A stretch of DNA of 12,680 bases from positions 1-12,680 of the forward strand of contig DNCN01000056.1 in assembly GCA_003485015.1 (NCBI GenBank), read 5' to 3'. The notes under the pieces were generated by a model that worked only from the letters and a program-made list of their open reading frames with translations, was not told where the DNA came from and ran no database searches. Positions 6,564-12,680 of the stretch are shown piece after piece. The position numbers and the translations under genes were made by a program. How positions within the stretch are numbered: the stretch's first letter is position 1; each line of letters opens with the position of its first letter. This DNA is from a bacterium. Lineage in GTDB: Bacteria > UBA9089.

Positions 6564-7667
6564 ATGGAGATGCTTGGAATCTTGAATGAGGGGGTTAAGC
6601 TTGGAGCCTCAGATGTCCATATTGTTCCAGAAAGGCCCCCAATGATCAGGATAAAGGGGAGGCTGCAACCGATTCCCAATACTGAGACTTTGACCACAGA
6701 ACAGGCAAAGGCCCTGGTCTACAGCATCCTTTATGAGGAGCAGAAGCAGAAATTTGAGGAGAACTTAGAGCTTGATTGCTCCTTTGATGTCCCCAGTCTA
6801 TCCAGATTCAGAGTGAATATTTATGTCACCAAGAATGGTGTCTGTGCTGCCCTCAGGGTAATACCATCTGAGATTCCTACCCCTGAAGATCTAAACCTGC
6901 CCCAAGTCGTGATAGAACTTACCGACCTGCCCCGGGGATTGGTGCTTGTCACCGGGCCAACCGGAAGCGGAAAATCAACCACCCTGGCCTCCCTGATAAA
7001 TATAATAAATGCAAAGAGAGAGGAACATATTCTGACCATTGAGGATCCCATAGAATATATATACAAAATGAAGAGTTGTCTTGTCAACCAGCGTGAGGTG
7101 GGGATGCATTCCCACTCCTTCCAGAATGCCCTAAAATATGCTCTCAGGCAAGATCCGGATGTCATCCTGGTCGGCGAGATGCGGGATTTAGAGACCATAT
7201 CATTGGCCATGACCTTAGCTGAGACCGGCCATGTGGTCTTTGCCACGCTGCATACGACTGATGCCCCTCAAACCGTCGATCGTATCGTCGATATCTTTCC
7301 CCCCTTCCAGCAAACACAGGTTCGGGTTCAACTCTCTGTCTGTCTCAAGGCAGTTATCTGTCAACAACTACTTCCCAGACGTGATGGAACTGGCAGGGTT
7401 GCCGCCCGAGAGATAATGATTGTCTCTCCAGCCATTGCCAATCTAATCCGTGAAGGAAAGACACATCAGATATATGGGGCCATAGATACCGGCGCAAAAT
7501 TCGGGATGATCTCAATGGATAAGCATCTGTCAGAACTTGTTAAAAAACAAGTTATCGATCAGGAGCTTGCCCTGGCCAAGGCAAATAAACCAGATCTATT
7601 GAGGACCTTCTTGGGAATAGGTGCTGGAGGAGAATGGAGAGGAGGTGGAAAAGGCTATGCTTATTGA
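6564..7667 (+). CDS. pilT: Type IV pilus retraction ATPase, PilT-like
   Basis: PilT is a cytoplasmic hexameric ATPase that depolymerises type IV pili and drives twitching. The 367-residue product has the N-terminal GASDVHI motif (residues 14-20), Walker A GPTGSGKSTT (131-140), and the Asp box ILTIEDPIEY (156-165). Walker B is DPDVILVGEMRD (197-208, catalytic Glu205), and the His box is TGHVVFATLHT (221-231). PAIANLIREGKTHQI (from residue 289) corresponds to the PilT signature usually written AIRNLIREGK, which points to retraction rather than a PilB assembly ATPase. The last residues are Gly/Arg-rich because this DNA also holds the ribosome binding site of the next gene, which it overlaps by 11 nt. 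No pilin, pilC or pilB gene is in the window. An in-frame TTG at 6540 is an unlikely alternative start. Confidence 0.93.
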   Translation: MEMLGILNEGVKLGASDVHIVPERPPMIRIKGRLQPIPNTETLTTEQAKALVYSILYEEQKQKFEENLELDCSFDVPSLSRFRVNIYVTKNGVCAALRVIPSEIPTPEDLNLPQVVIELTDLPRGLVLVTGPTGSGKSTTLASLINIINAKREEHILTIEDPIEYIYKMKSCLVNQREVGMHSHSFQNALKYALRQDPDVILVGEMRDLETISLAMTLAETGHVVFATLHTTDAPQTVDRIVDIFPPFQQTQVRVQLSVCLKAVICQQLLPRRDGTGRVAAREIMIVSPAIANLIREGKTHQIYGAIDTGAKFGMISMDKHLSELVKKQVIDQELALAKANKPDLLRTFLGIGAGGEWRGGGKGYAY

Positions 7668-8796
7668 TGAATTACTGAATCATTTGATAAATAAAGGTGG
7701 ATCTGACCTACACTTGAAGGTCGGACGGGTGCCAATCATAAGGGTCAAAGGGGAGATGATCAAAACCGAATTTCCAACCTTAATAGATGAGGATATGAAA
7801 GAGATGGCCAACTATCTTCTGACCATACAGCAGATGAGGAGATTTGAAGAGGAGCGGGAGTTTGACTTCTCTTATGAGCCCAAGGGGGCTCTGGCCCGTT
7901 TTCGAGGTAATCTCTTTCATCAGAAGGGTAAGATAGGGGCAGTATTCAGAGCCATTCCCAGGAATGTCTCCACCATAGATGAAATGGGATATTCCCCGGT
8001 TCTGAAGGAATTGGCCAAAAGACATCAGGGATTGGTTCTTGTCACTGGGCCAACCGGCAGCGGAAAATCAACCACCTTAGCAGCTATGGTTCAGTTCATC
8101 AACGAGAATCGAGCGGGCCATATTATTACCATAGAAGACCCCATAGAATTTGTCTTTGAGGATGATAAGTGCCTCATCAATCAAAGGGAGATCGGACTGG
8201 ATACCCTTAACTTTGCTGGGGCCTTAAAGAGGGCCTTAAGACAGGACCCAGACGTGATCATGGTGGGTGAGATGCGCGATGCTGAAACGATATCTGTAGC
8301 CATGACAGCCTCCGAGACCGGACATTTAGTTCTCTCTACCCTCCATACCATTGATGCCAAACAGAGTATTGACCGGATAATCGATACCTTCTCCTCTGAC
8401 CAGCAAGATCAAATAAGGATGCAGATTGCCAGCACCCTCTTGGCAACCATATCACAGAGGTTGCTGAGACGGGCAGATGGCTCAGGCCGGGTGGCGGCCA
8501 TGGAGATTATGATTAACACCCCAATGATCAAGAAGTTGATCGAAGAGAACAGAATCGGGGCAATCGATAAGGCCATTGAGGAATCAAAGTCATTTTACAA
8601 CACACAATCCTTCAACCAATCATTGTTTGACCTGGCAAGCTCTGGGGTAATAACCAAGGAGGAGGCGTTAGCAAACAGCACAAATCCTAATGATCTCAAT
8701 CTCAAGTTTCAAACACAGGGTTTCGCTGCCTCTAAGGAGAAAGAACAAGAGAAAGGAGCTAGCCTGGGTCTGGGAAAGATGCCAAAGCCATTCTAG
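7657..8796 (+). CDS. pilU: PilT-family ATPase, PilU-like
   Basis: This 379-residue protein is a second PilT-family motor and is collinear with the one before it. GGSDLHLKVG is at residues 14-23, Walker A GPTGSGKSTT again at 131-140, the Asp box IITIEDPIEF at 156-165, DPDVIMVGEMRD at 197-208 and TGHLVLSTLHT at 221-231. Instead of the PilT AIxNLIREGK motif it has NTPMIKKLIEENRI. The C-terminal QSFNQSLFDLASSGVITKEE and ALANSTNPNDLNL resemble PilU, the accessory retraction ATPase that works with PilT. The C-terminal 25 residues are Lys/Glu/Gly-rich and probably disordered. The ATG at 7657 follows AGGAGG at 7640-7645 and overlaps pilT by 11 nt; in-frame GTGs at 7621 and 7645 are less likely starts. 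PilU rather than a second PilT is inferred from the C-terminal motifs. Confidence 0.85.
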   Translation: MLIDELLNHLINKGGSDLHLKVGRVPIIRVKGEMIKTEFPTLIDEDMKEMANYLLTIQQMRRFEEEREFDFSYEPKGALARFRGNLFHQKGKIGAVFRAIPRNVSTIDEMGYSPVLKELAKRHQGLVLVTGPTGSGKSTTLAAMVQFINENRAGHIITIEDPIEFVFEDDKCLINQREIGLDTLNFAGALKRALRQDPDVIMVGEMRDAETISVAMTASETGHLVLSTLHTIDAKQSIDRIIDTFSSDQQDQIRMQIASTLLATISQRLLRRADGSGRVAAMEIMINTPMIKKLIEENRIGAIDKAIEESKSFYNTQSFNQSLFDLASSGVITKEEALANSTNPNDLNLKFQTQGFAASKEKEQEKGASLGLGKMPKPF

Positions 8797-8811
8797 TAAA
8801 ATTTGAAAAAA

Positions 8812-8872
8812 CTCTCGTAACAGCCGCAAAGATTAAAAAGATCTATAATCTTTTTTGCGTGTTTTGCGAGAG
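8812..8872 (+). terminator. Nested hairpin, probable terminator or structured RNA
   Basis: Just after pilU, CTCTCG (8812-8817) pairs with CGAGAG (8867-8872). Inside this, ACA (8820-8822) can pair with TGT (8860-8862) and CGCAAA (8825-8830) with the TTTGCG ending at 8859. At the tip AAAAAGAT (8835-8842) pairs perfectly with ATCTTTTT (8848-8855) around a 5-nt loop. An alternative inner pairing uses GATT (8831-8834) with AATC (8847-8850). The tip stem with its T run could terminate pilU transcription. The outer stem is more than a simple terminator needs, so a small RNA or 5' leader element is also possible. Confidence 0.45.
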
Positions 8873-8914
8873 ATAAAAGCTATCCATAATGGCTTAACTT
8901 GATGGAGGATAAAG

Positions 8915-9895
8915 ATGCCTAAAAGATTGAGAGAAATTTCGCTCTTAGAAACATTTGCAGATGACCAGATCAAGGAGTTAGAAGCGGTCATCCAACAAGA
9001 GAGCTTTTCAAAGGGGGAGGTAGTCTTTTCAGAGGGGAGTGTGGGAGATGCTCTTTATATCATCTCTTCTGGAGAGGTTTCTATTTGCCAGACAACTGAT
9101 GACCAGGAAAAGAGATTGAAGACCATTGCTGTCATAGAAGAAGGAGATTTCTTTGGAGAGATGAGCCTCTTTAAAGAAGAAGAGGTCCGTTCCGCAAGTG
9201 TCGTGGCCCAGAGCGATACCACACTCTTCCGACTCAGCAAGGAGAATTTTTTAAGACTCCTTGAAAGTGGTGGTGTCTTGGCCAAGAGTCTATTGTCGGT
9301 CATTGTAAGCAGGCTCTCTGAGAGACTGCGGCAGATGAATCACCATTTTATCACTGTTTACGAAACCGGCAAGGCGACCGGATCTGGCCAGACGATAGAG
9401 GAAGTAGCCCGAACCATTTTAAAGAGACTCCTTTCGACACTGCCCATTGCAGAAGGGGGGCTCTTTCTCCTCTGGAACAGGTTCAATGAAGAGTACGATC
9501 TTCTCTCTTGCATTGGATATGATCAAAAGAAGGCTATTGGCATGAGAATCGATGCCCATGAACCCCTCTTAAGATGGCTAGCCCACAAGAGAGAGATAGT
9601 CCGAATCAATAACCTCGATCAGGAAAAAGAACTGGTCGAATACAAAAAAACCTGCCCTTATCTCGGTCAGTCCCTGTTAGCTGGACCTATGCTGGATGAG
9701 AAAGGGAATGTGATTGGGTTTATAATTCTTAATAGTTGCAGAAAGATGGCCTTTAAGAGGGAGGACCAAATTCTGCTTGAGACTGTCATTGATCAGATTG
9801 TACCGGCGATAAAGATATCTATCTACAACAAAGAACATGAGTACCGAAGGGATTTAGAGGAGAGAAAATTCTGGGACCAGAGGCAGTTTAAATGA
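8915..9895 (+). CDS. Cyclic nucleotide-binding and GAF domain signalling protein
   Basis: The 326-residue product starts with a cyclic-nucleotide-binding (CAP effector) domain at about residues 8-125. It shows FSEGSVGDALYIISSGEVSI (38-57) and the phosphate-binding cassette region GDFFGEMSLFKEEEVRSASV (77-96), with the conserved FGE and the Arg92 that in true binders contacts the cyclic phosphate. A linker helix follows, with SRLSERLRQM near residue 132. The rest (about 155-305) resembles a GAF domain ending in the helix EDQILLETVIDQIVPAIKIS. There is no helix-turn-helix, so it is not a CRP-type regulator. It more likely passes a ligand signal to a partner. GGAGG at 8904-8908, 6 nt before the ATG, supports the start. 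Its stop overlaps the next ORF by ATGA, and the GAF/HD-GYP gene follows, a plausible partner. The ligand cannot be told from sequence. Confidence 0.85.
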   Translation: MPKRLREISLLETFADDQIKELEAVIQQESFSKGEVVFSEGSVGDALYIISSGEVSICQTTDDQEKRLKTIAVIEEGDFFGEMSLFKEEEVRSASVVAQSDTTLFRLSKENFLRLLESGGVLAKSLLSVIVSRLSERLRQMNHHFITVYETGKATGSGQTIEEVARTILKRLLSTLPIAEGGLFLLWNRFNEEYDLLSCIGYDQKKAIGMRIDAHEPLLRWLAHKREIVRINNLDQEKELVEYKKTCPYLGQSLLAGPMLDEKGNVIGFIILNSCRKMAFKREDQILLETVIDQIVPAIKISIYNKEHEYRRDLEERKFWDQRQFK

Positions 9896-10089
9896 ATCTT
9901 TCCCTCTCTATTCCCCTGGTTCTGGCCCACTTCATTGCCAACTCTCCCCTTCAAATAGACAGGATCTTTGTTGTCTTGCTCTTAAGGTGGCATCTCCTTG
10001 GAAGGGAAGCAAAGCTTGCTCTCTTTAACCTGCTTGCTGGGCCTTCGATTTTCAGTGCCACCGCTTTAATTATCAGGTACTTAGTATGA
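9892..10089 (+). CDS. Small hydrophobic protein, possible DUF3307-like fragment
   Basis: This 65-residue ORF exactly fills the gap between two signalling genes and overlaps both by 4 nt (ATGA at 9892-9895 and 10086-10089). A modest AGAGG lies upstream, with AGG at 9881-9883. The product is hydrophobic, with possible membrane segments near residues 5-17 and 44-64. The start, LVLAHFIANSPLQIDRIF, recalls the N terminus of DUF3307 membrane proteins, where AHxxADFPLQxDxxF is typical, but the DF is replaced by NS and the rest is far too short. Another frame of the same DNA reads LALKVASPWKG, which also resembles what follows in that family. A frameshifted and internally deleted remnant is therefore possible. 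The two ATGA junctions argue for a translated, coupled reading frame. The family link is my recollection of the motif, not a search result. Confidence 0.5.
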   Translation: MNLSLSIPLVLAHFIANSPLQIDRIFVVLLLRWHLLGREAKLALFNLLAGPSIFSATALIIRYLV

Positions 10090-11603
10090 AGAAGAGCAGA
10101 CCAGACTTTAAATCCAAATACTTTGAGTTAAAAGAACAACTGAATAAGCTAAACCGTATCGGCATGTCCCTATCTAGTGAACATAATTTAGATACCTTGC
10201 TCGAGATGATCCTTTGTGAAGCAAGGCACTTCACCCAAGCCGATGCCGGAAGTCTCTATCTCAAGGAGGGTAACCGGCTAAAATTTGTCATTGCCCAGAA
10301 TGATACTCTATCCAGAAAAGGGCACAAGGAGCCCTTCAGATCCTTCTATGTAAAGATATCTAAAGAGAGTATTGCCGGTTATGTAGCAGCCACAGGCAGA
10401 CCCCTTAATATCAAAGATGCCCATCGAATCCCAGAATCAAAAGACTACCGCTTCGACCAAAGCTTCGATAAGAAGATGGGCTATCGGACAAGATCGATAC
10501 TGGCCATCCCCATGAAGAACCATGAAAATGAAATCATCGGTGTCCTGCAGCTTATAAATGCCCTTGACCAAAGGGGTAAGACTATTGCTTTTACCGGAGA
10601 GAATAAAGAGTTGGTCTCGTCTCTGGCCTCCCAGGCCGCGGTGGCTATCCAAAATACCAAATTGATCTACCAGATAAAGAGTCTTTTTCGGAGTCTGGTC
10701 GAATATTCTGCCTCGGCCATTGATGCCCGAAGCCCCCACACGGCAGGTCATTCCCGACGAGTCTGCCAATATGCCCTCAGGATGGCCCAGGCAATCAATG
10801 TCCAAGAGAAAGGACCCTTCGCCAGGACACATTTCAATGAAGAAGAACTTGAGGAGTTAGAATTTAGTGCCTGGCTCCATGATATTGGCAAGATCGGGGT
10901 TCGAGAGTGGGTCTTGGAGAAAAGCGATAAGCTTTCTAAGGGATGGATGGAAGCGGTGAACAATAGATTTGATTCTCTAAAGAAAGGAATAGCGAATCAA
11001 GCCTTAACTAGAAAGAATGAACTTTTGCTCGATGGGGTCCATGACGAAGAGCAGTTTAACCAATTAAACGCTCAAGCAGAGCAGATAACAAGGGAACTCG
11101 ATGAAGAGCTCGACTTTATAAAACGGGTGAATACCTCAGGATTTATGGGTGATGAGGATATAGAGAGGCTCGATGAGCTCCTAAAGAGAGGATATATCTC
11201 TCTCTTTGAATACGAGAACCTATCGGTTAGAAAGGGAAATTTGACCGAAGAAGAGAGAAAGGAGATCCAATCCCATATCAACTATGGGGTGGGAATCCTT
11301 TCCAAAATCCCCTTTCCCAGGAACCTGGCCCATATCCCTTTCTATGCGGGATGCCACCATGAGATGCTGAATGGAGAAGGCTATCCAAAAGGACTTAAGG
11401 AGGGTGATATTCCACTCCAGGCAAGAATCTTAGCTGTGGCTGACATCTTCGACGCCCTTACCGCAGCCGACAGGCCTTACAAGAAGGCCGTTCCTATCGA
11501 TAAGGCCCTGAATATCCTGCAAAAAGAGGCAGAAATAGGCCATCTTGATCCTGAAATTATTAAGCTTTTCATTGAGGAGAGACTTTATGGGGGAGTAAAG
11601 TAA
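10086..11603 (+). CDS. GAF and HD-GYP domain protein, likely cyclic-di-GMP phosphodiesterase
   Basis: The 505-residue cytoplasmic protein has a GAF domain at about residues 30-190 (ARHFTQADAGSLYLKEGNRL, then RTRSILAIPMKNHENEIIGV), a linker helix, and an HD-GYP domain from about 203 to the end. Metal and active-site residues are present: H222 in SPHTAGHSRR, H265-D266 in WLHDIGKIG, H397 in IQSHINYG, H424-H425, GEGYPKGL (GYP at 432-434) and D453 in VADIFDALTAADRPYKK. HD-GYP enzymes hydrolyse cyclic-di-GMP, so full activity is likely. About 100 residues (roughly 285-385, acidic and helical) are inserted between HDIGK and LTEEERKEIQSH. I recall this long form from other HD-type phosphohydrolases. 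The ATG overlaps the small ORF's stop and has only a weak AGGT site, so translation is probably coupled. Confidence 0.92.
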   Translation: MKKSRPDFKSKYFELKEQLNKLNRIGMSLSSEHNLDTLLEMILCEARHFTQADAGSLYLKEGNRLKFVIAQNDTLSRKGHKEPFRSFYVKISKESIAGYVAATGRPLNIKDAHRIPESKDYRFDQSFDKKMGYRTRSILAIPMKNHENEIIGVLQLINALDQRGKTIAFTGENKELVSSLASQAAVAIQNTKLIYQIKSLFRSLVEYSASAIDARSPHTAGHSRRVCQYALRMAQAINVQEKGPFARTHFNEEELEELEFSAWLHDIGKIGVREWVLEKSDKLSKGWMEAVNNRFDSLKKGIANQALTRKNELLLDGVHDEEQFNQLNAQAEQITRELDEELDFIKRVNTSGFMGDEDIERLDELLKRGYISLFEYENLSVRKGNLTEEERKEIQSHINYGVGILSKIPFPRNLAHIPFYAGCHHEMLNGEGYPKGLKEGDIPLQARILAVADIFDALTAADRPYKKAVPIDKALNILQKEAEIGHLDPEIIKLFIEERLYGGVK

Positions 11604-11676
11604 TAATCAGTGCACCGCAAAAGTGTGTGAAATTCCACAATCTGCATTTTACAGACAACTCCTTATATTTTTATTC

Positions 11677-11706
11677 TTGACAAATCACTCTTGGGTCGAT
11701 TAAAAT
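11677..11706 (+). promoter_or_regulatory. Sigma-70-type promoter giving a near-leaderless transcript
   Basis: TTGACA (11677-11682, perfect) and TAAAAT (11701-11706, 5 of 6) are 18 nt apart, with an AT-rich stretch (11662-11675) upstream that could serve as an UP element. Transcription would start at about 11713-11714, within a few nucleotides of the ATG at 11716, and no ribosome binding site lies before that ATG. The 112-nt gap from 11604 holds no gene and no clear terminator for the HD-GYP gene. Confidence 0.6.
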
Positions 11707-11715
11707 GACCTAAGA

Positions 11716-12680
11716 ATGGAACGAGTCCGAATATTACTCACTCTCCTCCTTCTCTTTTATGGGGGAATTTCCTATGCAGGAACTGAGCCCCCCTTAACAC
11801 TCATATCACTTACGAAAGCAAAAGAAGGGAATCTATTATACTTCAAAGTAGGTTTTTCTTCTCTCCCACCATATGAATTCTACCAATTCCCTTCCCGCAA
11901 TCTCGCTGTAGTCAAATTTACTCATGCCATCTCTGGAACTTGTGAAATATCTTTCTTAGACACTGCCTCACTCGTAGAGAAAAGATTCCTTAAGGAATTG
12001 AGATTCGTCCCAAGTGAGAGCACCTTACGAATAATTATGAATCTAGCCCAAGGGGTAAAGACAAAGGTCTATACCCTCCACTCAACCAAAGAGGTAGTGA
12101 TCGAATTGGAGAGGGAGAGAGATAGGAGGCTAGAATACAGAGAGATCCTCCTTTCGCAGGGAGAAGCCAAAGTAAGGATAAGTCTGCTTGGTCTTGATCT
12201 GAATGACCCTGATCTTTTGATCACCCCTGTCCTTGCCAGAGATAAGATCCCTGGACTCGAAGAGACAAGTTCTATGGCGAGGAGGTTGAGGGCATTGGGA
12301 GGGATCAACGGTGGTTACTTTGCCCCCAATGGCGATCCCCTTGGCCTCTTGATCATCGATGGAGAGTTGATCAGTGAGCCCATATTGGATCGAAGCGCCA
12401 TTGCTTTTACGAAAGATGGAGAGATAGTCTTTGGAAATGTAGACTTTAAGGGGAAAGTACTCTTTAAGTTGAATGAAAGGATCATAGATCTTGATGGGAT
12501 TAACCGAAAGGCAGCCCCTCAGGAGATAATCCTTTACACCCCTCACTACGGCCCAAAGACCGGAAGGGATGATGCTGGTTTGGAGCTGATTGTGATCGAA
12601 GGGAAGATAATTAGGATCTATTCTAAAGATGCGCCCATTCCCAGAAATGGATATGTCATCTCTCTACCGCAAGGCTGGCA
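11716..12680 (+). CDS. Secreted AMIN-like and phosphodiester glycosidase (NAGPA-like) protein, 3' end missing
   Basis: The frame is open from the ATG at 11716 to the window edge (321 codons), so the C terminus is missing. Residues 1-21 form a signal peptide: MERVR, a Leu-rich core and SYA before GTEPP. Residues about 25-133 are beta-rich and resemble an AMIN domain, which binds cell wall or envelope parts; the pattern LRIIMNLAQGVKTKVYTL with EVVIELE fits. From about residue 145 the protein resembles the phosphodiester glycosidase family named after human NAGPA. GGINGGYFAPNGDPLGLLII (195-214) carries the signature NGGYF, and INRKAAPQEIILYTPHYGPK (262-281) is also typical. A role in trimming envelope or exopolysaccharide glycans in the periplasm is likely, but the substrate is unknown. 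It has its own promoter and no ribosome binding site, so it is probably outside the preceding operon. It is a complete N terminus, not a fragment. Confidence 0.82.
   Translation, partial: MERVRILLTLLLLFYGGISYAGTEPPLTLISLTKAKEGNLLYFKVGFSSLPPYEFYQFPSRNLAVVKFTHAISGTCEISFLDTASLVEKRFLKELRFVPSESTLRIIMNLAQGVKTKVYTLHSTKEVVIELERERDRRLEYREILLSQGEAKVRISLLGLDLNDPDLLITPVLARDKIPGLEETSSMARRLRALGGINGGYFAPNGDPLGLLIIDGELISEPILDRSAIAFTKDGEIVFGNVDFKGKVLFKLNERIIDLDGINRKAAPQEIILYTPHYGPKTGRDDAGLELIVIEGKIIRIYSKDAPIPRNGYVISLPQGW

Noticed and set aside
6821..7246. A 141-codon minus-strand frame inside pilT
   Set aside because: It is antisense to the ATPase core, with low-complexity composition and no recognisable domain.
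8875..8895. Promoter or operator around CCATAATGG before the cyclic-nucleotide-binding gene
   Set aside because: CATAAT at 8885-8890 has only TTGCGA at 15 nt spacing, inside the hairpin. The 9-nt palindrome is short enough to be chance.
10437..10832. A 131-codon minus-strand frame inside the GAF/HD-GYP gene
   Set aside because: It is opposite conserved GAF and HD-GYP sequence and has no supporting start context or motif.
12130..12546. A 138-codon minus-strand frame near the window end
   Set aside because: The + strand frame over the same DNA has a signal peptide, a promoter and NAGPA family motifs, so this is a shadow.
1..12680. CRISPR array, tRNA, rRNA, insertion sequence or phage genes
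   Set aside because: I saw no spaced direct repeats, no tRNA-like cloverleaf with CCA end, and no transposase or integrase motif on either strand.

Overview
The window looks like chromosomal DNA of a flagellated, twitching or pilus-retracting bacterium with two membranes. It encodes both the P-ring (FlgI) and L-ring (FlgH) proteins, several Sec signal peptides and tandem PilT-family ATPases. Strong AGGAGG-type ribosome binding sites, moderate GC and tightly packed genes are seen throughout. Nothing here fixes the phylum. The gene mix would suit an uncultured or deep-branching diderm lineage, but that is a low-confidence guess. All genes are on the + strand. No tRNA, rRNA, CRISPR, transposase or phage gene was seen.

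Region 1 (1-6215) is a compact run of murA-flgF-flgG-flgA-flgH-flgI-flgJ. It starts with the first committed enzyme of peptidoglycan synthesis (MurA), whose stop overlaps the start of flgF. It continues with the distal rod, the P- and L-ring proteins, the P-ring chaperone FlgA and a short rod-binding FlgJ. Together these make the part of the flagellar basal body that crosses the cell wall and outer membrane. Two details are unusual. The best-supported start of flgG adds a Sec-type signal peptide to a protein normally exported by the flagellar type III system. FlgH lacks the lipobox cysteine usual in the family.

Region 2 (6216-8796) is an AT-rich intergenic stretch of about 350 nt carrying a candidate promoter, followed by two overlapping PilT-family genes. 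The first is PilT-like and the second PilU-like. They are collinear paralogs and probably power type IV pilus retraction.

Region 3 (8797-11603) opens with a nested RNA hairpin at 8812-8872. A three-gene signalling unit follows: a cyclic-nucleotide-binding/GAF protein, a 65-residue hydrophobic ORF joined to both neighbours by ATGA overlaps, and a GAF/HD-GYP protein that is a likely cyclic-di-GMP phosphodiesterase. The placement suggests second-messenger control of surface motility, but this is inference from gene order.

Region 4 (11604-12680) has a well-formed sigma-70-type promoter placed so close to the next ATG that the mRNA would be nearly leaderless. It drives a secreted protein, cut off by the window end, with an AMIN-like N-terminal region and a phosphodiester glycosidase (NAGPA-like) domain.

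No wholly new system could be shown. The best candidates for a second look are the Sec-type leader on FlgG, the 8812-8872 RNA structure, the bridging small ORF and the murA-flagellar gene linkage.
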